Positions 7,892-16,646 of a stretch of DNA of 24,661 bases are shown here, piece after piece; the first letter of the stretch is position 1; the number at the start of each line of letters is the position of its first letter. Source of the DNA: Lachnospiraceae bacterium (lineage in GTDB: Bacteria > Bacillota > Clostridia > Lachnospirales > Lachnospiraceae); NCBI GenBank assembly GCA_900772675.1, contig CAAGRM010000284.1, positions 1-24,661 of the forward strand, in the 5' to 3' direction. The notes under the pieces were generated by a model. That model saw only the letters and a program-made list of their open reading frames with translations. It did no database searches and was not told the DNA's origin. Position numbers and translations under genes: made by a program.

Positions 7892-8479
7892 TTGACTACT
7901 GAGGAAAAACTTCAGAATTTTTATAATCATTCCCTGGACAGTGCAAACCGTGAAGCAGAACGTGTGATCGGCGATCACCAGAAAGCTCTGGATAAGATCT
8001 TCGAGGAGCATAAAGCAACCGCAAGACGTCAGGCAGAAGAAGAAGTTGCTGCCGAGACCGAGAAAGCAAAACGTGATGTCAACAAGACACTGTCAGCGGA
8101 TCAGCTTCATATCAGACGGAAGCTGTCCCGTAAAAATCTGGAATTAAAAGAAAAACTGTTTAAAGAAGTTCGTGAAAAACTTACCGCTTATAAAAAGGAT
8201 CCATCCTATGAGGAGTATCTGGAGCGCAAAATCCGCGAAGCCGTTACGTTTGCCGGAAATGACAAACTGACCTTATATCTGGATCCGTCAGACGAAGCTC
8301 ATAAGGCTTCCCTGGAGCAGAAACTCTCCGTAACCCTTACCATTTCGGCCATGCCGTTCCTTGGCGGCGTGCGCGCGGTCATTCCGGAGAAAAATATTCT
8401 GATCGATAATTCCTTCGAGACCCTTCTGAACGAAGAGCGGGAGAATTTCATCTTTCACGGAGGTGTAGAGCATGAATAA
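7892..8479 (+). CDS. atpE: V-type ATPase peripheral-stalk subunit E
   Basis: Subunit E (195 residues) pairs with H/G in the stator that holds the A3B3 head still. The N-terminal half is a charged coiled coil (residues about 1-100, with segments such as RQAEEEVAAETEKAKRD). The C-terminal half is a mixed globular domain ending in the typical GGV.A.I...ILIDNSFETLL pattern. The start is TTG at 7892, with GGAGGTG (7878-7884) 7 bases upstream. Its stop overlaps the start of subunit A by 8 bases (ATGAATAA), which suggests translational coupling. The gene symbol is the V-type one. Confidence 0.92.
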   Translation: MTTEEKLQNFYNHSLDSANREAERVIGDHQKALDKIFEEHKATARRQAEEEVAAETEKAKRDVNKTLSADQLHIRRKLSRKNLELKEKLFKEVREKLTAYKKDPSYEEYLERKIREAVTFAGNDKLTLYLDPSDEAHKASLEQKLSVTLTISAMPFLGGVRAVIPEKNILIDNSFETLLNEERENFIFHGGVEHE

Positions 8480-10238
8480 AACCGGAGTTATCTATGGAAT
8501 CAACGGTCCGGTCGTATATCTGAAAGGAAACACCGGATTTAAAATGTCCGAGATGGTTTACGTTGGTAAAGAACGTCTGGTCGGCGAGGTTATTGCCCTG
8601 ACAAAGGATACCACTACAGTACAGGTTTTCGAGGAAACCACAGGACTGAAACCAGGCGAAACAGTTACCGCATCCGGAGATGCCCTCTCTGTTACACTGG
8701 GACCTGGAATCCTGAACAACATTTTTGACGGTATTGAGCGTCCGCTGTCCGAGATTGCAAAGCAGTCCGGTAAATATATCAGCCGCGGTCTTACCGTAGA
8801 TTCTCTGGATACAGAGAAAAAATGGGATGTCCATGTAACTGTTTCAGAAGGCGAAGAGCTGATGGGCGGCGCAATCATTGCAGAAACACAGGAAACCCGT
8901 TCCATCGTTCACAAATCGATGGTTCCGCCGGATGTCAACGGCACGGTTATCTGGGCTGCCAAAGACGGAAAGTATACCATCCTTGACCCGATTGTAAAAC
9001 TGAAACTGGAAGACGGCACCGAAAAAGAGATCACACTGGCACAGAAATGGCCGATCCGTGTACCGCGTCCAACCCTGAAAAGATATCCGGCATCCGTTCC
9101 GCTGATCACAGGACAGCGTATCCTGGATACGATGTTCCCGATCGCAAAAGGCGGCACAGCAGCCATCCCTGGCGGATTCGGTACTGGAAAAACCATGACC
9201 CAGCACCAGATCGCAAAATGGTCTGATGCCGATATCATCATCTATATCGGATGTGGAGAGCGTGGAAACGAGATGACACAGGTTCTGGAGGAGTTCCAGG
9301 AACTGATCGACCCGAAGAGCGGCAACCCGCTGATGGATCGTACCACCCTGATCGCCAACACATCCAACATGCCTGTTGCAGCCCGTGAGGCATCTCTGTA
9401 TTCCGGACTGACACTGGCTGAGTATTACCGCGATATGGGCTATGATGTAGCAATCATGGCAGACTCCACATCCCGTTGGGCAGAGGCACTCCGTGAGCTG
9501 TCCGGCCGTCTGGAGGAAATGCCTGCCGAGGAAGGTTTCCCGGCATATCTGGCATCCCGTCTGTCCGCTTTCTATGAGCGTGCCGGCATGATGCAGACCC
9601 TTTGCGGCGCAGAGGGAAGCGTATCCATCATCGGAGCTGTATCTCCGCAGGGTGGTGACTTCTCCGAGCCTGTTACCATGAACACCAAACGTTTCGTCCG
9701 CTGCTTCTGGGGACTGGACAAATCTCTGGCTTACGCCCGTCATTTCCCGGCGATCCACTGGCTGACCAGCTACAGTGAATACCTGCAGGATCTGTCGCCG
9801 TGGTACAAAGATCACGTAAACAAAAACTTTGTAGATATGCGGAACCAGTTAATGGGAATCCTGAACTCCGAGAGCTCCCTGATGGAAATTGTAAAACTGA
9901 TCGGTAGCGATGTTCTTCCGGATGACCAGAAGCTGACCCTGGAAATCGCCAGAGTTATTCGACTGGGCTTCCTGCAGCAGAATGCATTCCATCCGGATGA
10001 CACCTGCGTATCTCTGGAAAAACAGTACAAGATGATGGAAGTTATTCTTTATCTGTACAAGAAATCCAAAGCGCTCGTGACGATGGGCATGCCAATGTCC
10101 GTACTGAAAGAGGACAAGATCTTCGACCGCGTCGTTTCTATTAAATACGATGTACCGAATGACCGTCTGGATCTGTTTGACACATACAAAAAAGATATCG
10201 ACACCTTCTACGATAAGGTACTCGAGAAGAATGGTTAA
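8472..10238 (+). CDS. atpA: V-type ATPase catalytic subunit A
   Basis: Subunit A (588 residues) hydrolyses or makes ATP in the A3B3 head. The P-loop GGFGTGKT is at residues 234-241 (Lys240), the catalytic glutamate region is GCGERGNEM (Glu263), and the nucleotide-site block is [15 protein letters not shown] (329-343). The N-terminal beta-barrel and the non-homologous insert (about 115-190) typical of V-type rather than F-type subunits are present. The ATG overlaps the end of subunit E, preceded by GGAGGTG. The length is normal and no lesion is visible. It is followed 14 bases later by subunit B. Confidence 0.98.
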   Translation: MNKTGVIYGINGPVVYLKGNTGFKMSEMVYVGKERLVGEVIALTKDTTTVQVFEETTGLKPGETVTASGDALSVTLGPGILNNIFDGIERPLSEIAKQSGKYISRGLTVDSLDTEKKWDVHVTVSEGEELMGGAIIAETQETRSIVHKSMVPPDVNGTVIWAAKDGKYTILDPIVKLKLEDGTEKEITLAQKWPIRVPRPTLKRYPASVPLITGQRILDTMFPIAKGGTAAIPGGFGTGKTMTQHQIAKWSDADIIIYIGCGERGNEMTQVLEEFQELIDPKSGNPLMDRTTLIANTSNMPVAAREASLYSGLTLAEYYRDMGYDVAIMADSTSRWAEALRELSGRLEEMPAEEGFPAYLASRLSAFYERAGMMQTLCGAEGSVSIIGAVSPQGGDFSEPVTMNTKRFVRCFWGLDKSLAYARHFPAIHWLTSYSEYLQDLSPWYKDHVNKNFVDMRNQLMGILNSESSLMEIVKLIGSDVLPDDQKLTLEIARVIRLGFLQQNAFHPDDTCVSLEKQYKMMEVILYLYKKSKALVTMGMPMSVLKEDKIFDRVVSIKYDVPNDRLDLFDTYKKDIDTFYDKVLEKNG

Positions 10239-10252
10239 GGAGGGAATTCATC

Positions 10253-11677
10253 ATGGCAATTGAATATTTAGGCCTTAGTGAGGTCAATGGCCCTCTGGTT
10301 GTTCTGGAAGGTGTAAAAAATGCTTCCTACGAGGAAATCGTAGAATTTACCGTAGATGGCAATGAGAAAAAACTGGGACGTATCGTTGCTGTATACGAAG
10401 ACAAAGCCGTTATTCAGGTATTTGAGGGAACTTCGAGCATGTCTCTTACCAATACCCATACCCGTCTGACCGGACATCCGATGGAGATCGGACTTTCCGA
10501 GGAAATCCTGGGACGTACCTTCGACGGTATCGGAAAACCGATCGACCGCATGGGACCGATTGATGCAGAGGTAAGAAGAAACGTCAACGGCCTGCCGCTG
10601 AACCCGGTTACCCGTAAATACCCAAGAAACTATATCCATACCGGTATTTCTGCAATCGACGGTCTGACCACCCTGATTCGTGGCCAGAAGCTGCCGATCT
10701 TCTCCGGAAACGGACTTCCGCACGACCAGCTGGCAGCACAGATCGTACAGCAGGCATCCCTTGGAGATTCTGATGAGAAGTTTGCAATCGTATTTGCCGC
10801 TATGGGTGTTAAATACGACGTAGCAGAGTTCTTCCGCCGGACCTTTGAGGAAAGCGGTGTATCTGACCACGTTGTTATGTTCCTGAACCTGGCAAATGAC
10901 CCGGTTGTAGAGCGTCTGATCACTCCGAAGGTAGCACTGACAGCTGCCGAGTACCTTGCATTCGAGAAAGGCATGCATATCCTGGTTATCCTGACCGATA
11001 TCACATCCTTCTGCGAGGCTATGCGTGAGGTTTCCTCCTCCCGTGGAGAGATTCCTTCCCGTAAAGGTTATCCTGGATACCTGTACAGTGAGCTGGCTAC
11101 GCTGTATGAGCGCGCCGGAATCGTACAGGGCGTAGAGGGATCCGTAACACAGATTCCGATCCTGACCATGCCAAACGATGATATCACGCACCCGATCCCT
11201 GACCTGACCGGTTACATCACCGAGGGTCAGATCGTACTGGACCGCCAGCTTCACGGCCAGTCTATTTACCCGCCAATCAGCGTGCTGCCGAGTCTTTCCC
11301 GTCTGATGAAGGACGGTATCGGTGAGGGCTACACAAGAGCCGATCATCAGGACGTAGCGAACCAGCTGTTCTCCTGCTATGCAAAGGTAGGAGATGCGCG
11401 TTCCCTGGCATCCGTTATCGGTGAGGATGAGCTTTCTCCGATCGATAAACAGTACCTGGTATTCGGTAATGAATTTGAGCATGAATTTATCGGCCAGGGA
11501 ATGGATGAGAATCGTTCCATGGAAGATACGCTGAATAAGGCATGGGAGCTTCTTGGACTGCTTCCGAGAGAAGAGCTCGACCGTGTCAACACCAAGGTTC
11601 TGGATCAGTATTATCATCCGACCACCATTGATGCAGTAGCAAAAGCAAAGGCAGAAGCCGATGCCATGAATGAGTAA
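10253..11677 (+). CDS. atpB: V-type ATPase regulatory subunit B
   Basis: Subunit B (474 residues) alternates with A in the head and contributes an arginine to the catalytic site. The place of a P-loop is taken by [14 protein letters not shown], with no lysine-threonine, as is typical of the non-catalytic V-type B subunit. Arg350 in [14 protein letters not shown] is the arginine finger position known from Enterococcus hirae. The block [20 protein letters not shown] is diagnostic. An AAGGAGG sequence lies about 8 bases before the ATG. Length and gene order are normal. Confidence 0.98.
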   Translation: MAIEYLGLSEVNGPLVVLEGVKNASYEEIVEFTVDGNEKKLGRIVAVYEDKAVIQVFEGTSSMSLTNTHTRLTGHPMEIGLSEEILGRTFDGIGKPIDRMGPIDAEVRRNVNGLPLNPVTRKYPRNYIHTGISAIDGLTTLIRGQKLPIFSGNGLPHDQLAAQIVQQASLGDSDEKFAIVFAAMGVKYDVAEFFRRTFEESGVSDHVVMFLNLANDPVVERLITPKVALTAAEYLAFEKGMHILVILTDITSFCEAMREVSSSRGEIPSRKGYPGYLYSELATLYERAGIVQGVEGSVTQIPILTMPNDDITHPIPDLTGYITEGQIVLDRQLHGQSIYPPISVLPSLSRLMKDGIGEGYTRADHQDVANQLFSCYAKVGDARSLASVIGEDELSPIDKQYLVFGNEFEHEFIGQGMDENRSMEDTLNKAWELLGLLPREELDRVNTKVLDQYYHPTTIDAVAKAKAEADAMNE

Positions 11678-11697
11678 GCGAGAGGAGTGAGATCGGA

Positions 11698-12321
11698 ATG
11701 GACCCGAATACCTTTCCTACCAAGGGAAACCTGATTCTTGCAAAGAACTCTCTGAAACTTGCCCACATGGGTTACGAGCTGATGGACAAGAAGCGGAATA
11801 TTCTGATCCGCGAGCTCATGGGCCTGATCGATGAGGCAAAGGATATTCAGCGTCAGATTGATGTGACGTTCCGCGAAGCATATGCGGCGCTGCAGATTGC
11901 GAACATGGAGATCGGTATCACCAACGTACAGACCGTGTCCTATACCGTTCCGGTGGAGGAATCTATCCGGATCAAGACAAGGAGTATCATGGGCGTGGAA
12001 ATTCCGCTGGTAGAGGCTGAGCCGTCCGGACAGGCCCCGACGTATGCTTACTACAGCACGAAGGAGTCCCTGGATCAGGCAAGACAGGCCTTTGAAAAAG
12101 TAAAAGACCTGACCTTAAACCTTTCCATGATTGAGAACTCGGCATACCGCCTTGCTGCGGCAATCAAGAAAACACAGAAGCGCGCCAATGCGCTGAAGAA
12201 CATCACGATTCCGCATTACACCCAGTTGTCCAAGGATATCGCGGACGCACTGGAGGAGAAGGAGCGCGAAGAGTTCACACGACTGAAAGTCATCAAACAG
12301 AGAAAGAACAAGGCAAGCTGA
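11698..12321 (+). CDS. atpD: V-type ATPase central-shaft subunit D
   Basis: Subunit D (207 residues) forms the long antiparallel coiled coil of the central shaft inside the A3B3 head. The N-terminus FPTKGNLILAKNSLKLA..GYELMDKKRNIL is the family signature. The C-terminal helix ends in the usual basic ALKNITIPHY...EKEREEFTRLKVIK segment. The ribosome binding site GAGAGGAG precedes the ATG. It is the last gene of the ATPase operon, followed by an intrinsic terminator. Confidence 0.96.
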   Translation: MDPNTFPTKGNLILAKNSLKLAHMGYELMDKKRNILIRELMGLIDEAKDIQRQIDVTFREAYAALQIANMEIGITNVQTVSYTVPVEESIRIKTRSIMGVEIPLVEAEPSGQAPTYAYYSTKESLDQARQAFEKVKDLTLNLSMIENSAYRLAAAIKKTQKRANALKNITIPHYTQLSKDIADALEEKEREEFTRLKVIKQRKNKAS

Positions 12322-12348
12322 CGGTAAGGCTTTCCCCAATAGAGACGA

Positions 12349-12399
12349 AGAGCCAGCCCGGGCCGTGGAGAAATCTGCGGTACCGGACGGGCTCTTTTT
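12349..12399 (+). terminator. Intrinsic terminator of the ATPase operon
   Basis: AGAGCC (12349-12354) pairs with GGCTCT (12390-12395), and CCGG (12358-12361) pairs with CCGG (12383-12386) inside it. Five T residues follow (12395-12399). It lies 27 bases past the subunit D stop codon. Confidence 0.75.
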
Positions 12400-12484
12400 G
12401 TGTACCGTGTTTCTTCTGTTTTGCATGACCTAGAATCATTACGAAAAAAATAACAAAAAATTTCTATCTTTTTGAAGAAGTCTT

Positions 12485-12493
12485 TGCTATAAT
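12485..12493 (+). promoter_or_regulatory. Extended -10 promoter of the phosphoglycerol transferase gene
   Basis: The sequence TGCTATAAT is an extended -10 element (TG at 12485-12486 and TATAAT at 12488-12493). No good -35 box lies 17 bases upstream, which is tolerated by extended -10 promoters. The start would be near 12500, giving a leader of about 120 bases. Within the leader the motif CGAAAGGAT occurs twice (near 12575 and 12607), the second being the ribosome binding site. No known riboswitch was recognised. Confidence 0.55.
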
Positions 12494-12621
12494 ACGTAAG
12501 ATGATTGTAAAGAAATGTTAAGAAATTGAAAACAAAACTATATTCCGGAGACAGGAGCGGCAGCAATCGATCGCCGAAAGGATATAAGTCTTCCATCAAT
12601 GACAAACGAAAGGATTTATCT

Positions 12622-14388
12622 ATGGAACAAAACGGACAGAAAAAAGAGAAAAAAGCAGGGCATATTCTGTTGGCCGTGTTTGCCGTGCTGGTCGGAACGC
12701 TTGGCGTACTGCTGTTCACTTCGGAACGCTGGATGCGGAAAACGTGGCCGAACCTGAGCATGGAGGAGCTTGTTTACCAGCTGAAGGCTCCGGTCGCCGG
12801 AACCAGCCATGATCTGCTGAGGAGCTATGTTTGCTCCAGTGCACTTGCTGCAGTGATCGCATTGATCGCGCTGATTCTGGTCAGCATTTTTCTTCGGGAA
12901 AAACAGAGGGCTCATGCGACATTTGGTATCATCTGTATCGTAGTCGGGGCTGCGAGTATTGTTTATTCCATCAATGACGTATGGGCAGCGTTGGACGTGA
13001 AGGATTATCTGAAAAACCAGAGCACGTACAATACGGTTGTGGAGGATCATTACGTAGATCCGGACCGTGTCAGGATCACATTTCCGGAGAAAAAACGAAA
13101 CCTGATTTATCTCTATCTGGAATCTATGGAGAGTACGTATGCAGACAAGGCATCCGGCGGGGCATTTGATAAAAACTATATTCCGGAGCTGACACAGCTT
13201 GCCGCAGACAACATCAGCTTTTCCAATTCGGAACAGCTTGGCGGCGGTCAGACAACCGTAAATGCAACCTGGACCATTGCCGGCATTTTCGCACAGACCT
13301 CCGGGCTGCCGTTAAGTATCGGCATTCGGAGAAACGAGATGGCATATCAGGAAAGCTTTTTCCCGGAAATCAATACACTGGGAGATGTGCTGGCGGACGA
13401 AGGCTATCAGCAGTATTTTTTCATCGGATCGATTGGCCAGTTCGGTGGCCGTGAAACGTATTTTAAAGAGCACGGCGATTATGAGGTGGACGACTATAAT
13501 TGGGCAATGGAACAGGGGCTGATCCCGGAAGGATATTATGAGTGGTGGGGGTATGAGGATGAAAAGCTCTTCACCTTTGCAAAAAAACGTCTGAGTGAAA
13601 TTGCGGCAGAGGGAGAACCCTTCAACTTCACGATGCTGACAGCGGACACACATTTTGAGGACGGATATCCCTGCGAACTCTGTGATGAGGAGAACGACGG
13701 CGACAACCAGTATGGAATGGTGCTGCATTGTTCCAGCAAACAGGTGACGGAGTTTGTTTCCTGGATTCAACAGCAGGATTTCTACGATAACACAACCATC
13801 GTCATCTCCGGTGATCATCTGACCATGGATTCTGATTTTTGCGAAAATATTGATCCGGATTACACCCGAACCGTATACAATGTAATCATTAACGCACCGA
13901 TTCAGCCGCAGCAGGAGAAAAACAGAAGCTTCACCACAATGGACATGTTCCCGACCACAATCGCAAGCCTCGGCGCAACCATTGAGGGCGACCGTCTCGG
14001 CCTTGGAACCAACCTGTTTTCCGGGGAGCAGACCCTTGCAGAACAGCTGACCTTTGACCAGCTGAATGACGACCTCTCACAGAAATCCAAATTCTTCGAA
14101 AAAATGGAAGAGCAGGTAACCTCTATCTGGACGAAAACGGAGGAAGGATGGAAATTCTATATCGAGGATGAGGATCGCTGGGCCAAAGGCGAATGGGTTT
14201 CCCTGAATCCGCACCGGTATGCAAACGATACCGAACAGAAATACTATATCGATGCCAACGGCTATGCCGTTAAAGGATGGAAACTGATCGACGGAAAGTG
14301 GTATTACTTTTCTGCCGAAGGCAGTTACCGTCTCCTCGAAGGACCATGCGAGGAACCCTTCGATGTGGATGAGTCGCAGTATTCCTAG
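12622..14388 (+). CDS. OpgB/LtaS-like phosphoglycerol transferase with C-terminal wall-binding repeat
   Basis: This 588-residue membrane protein has three N-terminal membrane helices (about 14-33, 71-92 and 101-118). An extracellular sulfatase-fold domain (about 158-470) follows. The active-site elements are LYLESMES (Glu168), GGGQTTVNATWT (nucleophile Thr211 or Thr212), LTADTHFED (His344) and SGDHLTMD (Asp398, His399), as in lipoteichoic acid synthases. The block NATWTIAGIF.QTSGLPL resembles OpgB/MdoB phosphoglycerol transferases more than LtaS. It probably transfers glycerol phosphate to a glycan or glycolipid. The C-terminus (about 500-575) carries GYAVKGWKLIDGKWYYF, a wall-binding repeat that is unusual for this family. 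I chose ATG 12622, which has GAAAGGA 7 bases upstream; an in-frame TTG at 12526 lacks a good site. No convincing terminator was seen after it. Confidence 0.88.
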   Translation: MEQNGQKKEKKAGHILLAVFAVLVGTLGVLLFTSERWMRKTWPNLSMEELVYQLKAPVAGTSHDLLRSYVCSSALAAVIALIALILVSIFLREKQRAHATFGIICIVVGAASIVYSINDVWAALDVKDYLKNQSTYNTVVEDHYVDPDRVRITFPEKKRNLIYLYLESMESTYADKASGGAFDKNYIPELTQLAADNISFSNSEQLGGGQTTVNATWTIAGIFAQTSGLPLSIGIRRNEMAYQESFFPEINTLGDVLADEGYQQYFFIGSIGQFGGRETYFKEHGDYEVDDYNWAMEQGLIPEGYYEWWGYEDEKLFTFAKKRLSEIAAEGEPFNFTMLTADTHFEDGYPCELCDEENDGDNQYGMVLHCSSKQVTEFVSWIQQQDFYDNTTIVISGDHLTMDSDFCENIDPDYTRTVYNVIINAPIQPQQEKNRSFTTMDMFPTTIASLGATIEGDRLGLGTNLFSGEQTLAEQLTFDQLNDDLSQKSKFFEKMEEQVTSIWTKTEEGWKFYIEDEDRWAKGEWVSLNPHRYANDTEQKYYIDANGYAVKGWKLIDGKWYYFSAEGSYRLLEGPCEEPFDVDESQYS

Positions 14389-14471
14389 AGCGTGTCACTC
14401 CGCTTTTCGGTGGAATTTCCTGTGATTTTTTGTACAAAACGTCTAAAGATTGTGAAAATAATAATTATTAA

Positions 14472-14500
14472 TTGAATCATCTAACAAAATATGGTAGAAT
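14472..14500 (+). promoter_or_regulatory. Promoter of the ZTP riboswitch-fhs unit
   Basis: TTGAAT (14472-14477) and TAGAAT (14495-14500) are separated by 17 bases, with TGG just before the -10 box as an extended element. The start would be near 14507, immediately before the riboswitch. Confidence 0.75.
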
Positions 14501-14510
14501 ACCGGTATCA

Positions 14511-14589
14511 AAGGAGTTCTGTTGACTGACGGATAACGTGGAACACCACGGGGGAAACAGAAACTCGTAAGAAGCCGACCGTCTGGGCA
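14511..14589 (+). promoter_or_regulatory. ZTP (pfl) riboswitch
   Basis: The leader of fhs contains the conserved pfl-motif parts: a 5' strand GTTGACTGACGG, the hairpin CGTGG-AACA-CCACG followed by GGGGGAAA, and the 3' core CCG...CTGGGCA. ZTP riboswitches sense the purine-biosynthesis intermediates ZTP/ZMP, which accumulate when 10-formyl-tetrahydrofolate is scarce, and fhs is one of their classic targets. The aptamer end overlaps the 5' arm of the terminator that follows, so ligand binding should block termination and raise fhs expression. The exact 5' border is approximate. Confidence 0.9.
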
Positions 14590-14634
14590 ACAAGTGTAAA
14601 AATAAAAATAATTTTACATTTGTTGTCCTTTTTT
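14585..14634 (+). terminator. Riboswitch-controlled terminator before fhs
   Basis: Positions 14585-14601 pair with 14612-14628 in a 17-bp stem containing two G-U pairs. Six T residues follow (14629-14634). The first bases of the stem (GGGCA) belong to the conserved end of the ZTP aptamer, so the two structures exclude each other. Confidence 0.88.
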
Positions 14635-14710
14635 ATAAAAGACTTACAAGCGGTAGGCGGTGTCAGCCGTCAGCAGACAAAGCGGAAAACAGAAAGGAGA
14701 TTTGAGAACA

Positions 14711-16396
14711 ATGGGTTACAAATCAGACATTGAAATTGCACAGGAGTGTACGATGCAGCCGATCACAGCGATCGCAGAAAAAGCAGGTATTGATGACAAA
14801 TATCTGGAGCAGTACGGAAAATACAAAGCAAAAATCGATTACAACCTGTTAAAGGAAACAGATGCAGAGGATGGAAAATTGATCCTCGTTACAGCAATCA
14901 ACCCGACACCGGCAGGAGAAGGAAAAACAACAACATCCGTAGGTCTGGTAGACGGACTTTCCAAAATCGGTAAAAAAGCAATGGTTGCACTTCGTGAGCC
15001 ATCCCTTGGACCGGTATTCGGCGTAAAGGGCGGAGCAGCAGGCGGCGGATACGCACAGGTTGTTCCGATGGAGGATATCAACCTTCACTTCACCGGTGAC
15101 TTCCATGCGATCGGCGCAGCAAACAACCTGCTGGCAGCTATGATCGACAACCATATTTTCCAGGGCAATGCACTGAATATCGATCCAAGAAAGATCACCT
15201 GGAAACGATGCGTAGATATGAACGACCGTCAGCTTCGTAACGTAGTAGACGGCCTTGGCGGAAAAACAAACGGAATGCCAAGAGAAGACGGCTACGATAT
15301 CACAGTAGCATCTGAGATCATGGCAGTTCTGTGCCTGGCAAGCGACATCTCAGATCTGAAAGAAAGACTTTCCAGAATCATCATCGGATATACCTACGGA
15401 AAAGTAGCAGAGCAGAAACCGGTAACAGCAGGAGATCTGCATGCACAGGGCGCTATGGCAGCACTCTTAAAGGATGCTCTGAAACCAAACCTGGTACAGA
15501 CACTGGAAGGAACTCCGGCTATCGTTCACGGCGGACCATTCGCAAATATCGCACACGGCTGCAACTCCGTAACAGCAACTAAGATGTGTCTGAAGTTAGC
15601 AGACTACACCATCACAGAGGCAGGATTCGGTGCTGACCTGGGTGCTGAGAAATTCCTCGATATCAAGTGCCGTATGGCAGGTCTGAAACCGAACGCAGTT
15701 GTTGTTGTAGCAACCGTTCGTGCTCTGAAATACAACGGTGGTGTTCCGAAAGCAGAATTAAACGGCGAGAACCTGGAAGCTCTGGAGAAAGGTATGCCGA
15801 ACCTTCTGAAACATGTAAGCAATATCACAAATGTATACAAACTGCCTTGCGTTGTTGCAATCAATGCATTCCCGACCGATACGGAAGCAGAGCTGAAGCT
15901 GGTTGAGGAGAAATGTAAAGAGCTCGGCGTAAACGTTGTTCTGTCCGAGGTATGGGCAAAAGGCGGCGAGGGCGGAAAAGCCCTGGCAGAGGAAGTGGTT
16001 CGTCTCTGTGAACAGCCGAACGATTTCACCTATGCATACGATCTGGAAGGCTCCATCGAAGAGAAACTGAACGCCATCGTTCAGAAGATCTACGGCGGAA
16101 GCAGAGTGGTTCTGACCGCAAATGCACAGAAACAGGCAAAACAGTTAGAGGCTCTCGGATTTGGCAACTGCCCGATCTGTATGGCAAAAACCCAGTACAG
16201 CCTGACCGATGATCAGACAAAACTCGGCGCACCGACCGGATTTGAAGTAACTGTCCGCAACCTGAAGATTTCCGCAGGTGCAGGCTTCATCGTAGCTCTG
16301 ACCGGTGAAATTATGACGATGCCTGGTCTGCCGAAGGTTCCGGCTGCCGAGCGTATCGATGTAGACGAGACAGGAAAGATTTCCGGACTGTTCTAA
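14711..16396 (+). CDS. fhs: Formate-tetrahydrofolate ligase
   Basis: This cytoplasmic enzyme joins formate to tetrahydrofolate with ATP to give 10-formyl-tetrahydrofolate for purine synthesis, and in acetogens for the methyl branch of the Wood-Ljungdahl pathway. The 561 residues match the usual length. The P-loop is [14 protein letters not shown] (65-78). Other family blocks are [37 protein letters not shown] and [14 protein letters not shown] chose ATG 14711, which has AAGGAGA 10 bases upstream; an upstream in-frame start at 14660 would extend into the leader. The gene is a single transcription unit under the ZTP riboswitch, with a terminator after it. Its presence alone does not prove an acetogenic lifestyle. 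Confidence 0.98.
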   Translation: MGYKSDIEIAQECTMQPITAIAEKAGIDDKYLEQYGKYKAKIDYNLLKETDAEDGKLILVTAINPTPAGEGKTTTSVGLVDGLSKIGKKAMVALREPSLGPVFGVKGGAAGGGYAQVVPMEDINLHFTGDFHAIGAANNLLAAMIDNHIFQGNALNIDPRKITWKRCVDMNDRQLRNVVDGLGGKTNGMPREDGYDITVASEIMAVLCLASDISDLKERLSRIIIGYTYGKVAEQKPVTAGDLHAQGAMAALLKDALKPNLVQTLEGTPAIVHGGPFANIAHGCNSVTATKMCLKLADYTITEAGFGADLGAEKFLDIKCRMAGLKPNAVVVVATVRALKYNGGVPKAELNGENLEALEKGMPNLLKHVSNITNVYKLPCVVAINAFPTDTEAELKLVEEKCKELGVNVVLSEVWAKGGEGGKALAEEVVRLCEQPNDFTYAYDLEGSIEEKLNAIVQKIYGGSRVVLTANAQKQAKQLEALGFGNCPICMAKTQYSLTDDQTKLGAPTGFEVTVRNLKISAGAGFIVALTGEIMTMPGLPKVPAAERIDVDETGKISGLF

Positions 16397-16450
16397 TAAA
16401 ATATGCTGATGTCTGAAAAAGACAGAATAAAATAGAAAGCATAGCACAGA

Positions 16451-16485
16451 AAAAAGAGGCATCTATTGTCGGATGTCTCTTTTTT
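16451..16485 (+). terminator. Intrinsic terminator after fhs
   Basis: The stem AGAGGCATC (16455-16463) and GATGTCTCT (16472-16480, one G-U pair) is extended by A-T pairs and ends in a run of six T residues (16480-16485). The A-run on the other side means it could also act on minus-strand transcripts. Confidence 0.85.
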
Positions 16486-16496
16486 CGCCGTTTTTC

Positions 16497-16525
16497 TTGC
16501 AAAACAGGAGAAAAGATAATATAAT
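16497..16525 (+). promoter_or_regulatory. Promoter of the large NlpC/P60 wall protein
   Basis: TTGCAA (16497-16502) and TATAAT (16520-16525) are separated by 17 bases. The leader from about 16532 to 16646 contains several small hairpins (AGACGC/GCGTCT, GATG-AGTA-CATC and GCG-AAA-CGC). I could not match it to a known riboswitch. Confidence 0.75.
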
Positions 16526-16646
16526 TTTTTTGATATAGGAAGAGACGCAAGGAAACATACGCAGGCGTCTGATGAGTACATCGTTATTTGCGAAACGCGG
16601 TACCGATTGGAGAGAAAAACAGATATAGTAAGGGAGTTACTTATCA

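Noticed and set aside
8844..9815. Open frame of 323 codons on the minus strand
   Set aside because: It is antisense to ATPase subunit A, with a Cys/Gln-rich composition unlike a real protein.
10268..11617. Open frame of 449 codons on the minus strand
   Set aside because: It is antisense to ATPase subunit B, whose strong codon bias keeps the opposite frame free of stops. It shows no recognisable domain.
16533..16646. A c-di-GMP or c-di-AMP riboswitch in the leader of the large wall protein
   Set aside because: Some pieces (GACGCAAGG and GCGGTACCGATTGG) recall a c-di-GMP-I aptamer, but the central core and helix layout do not fit.
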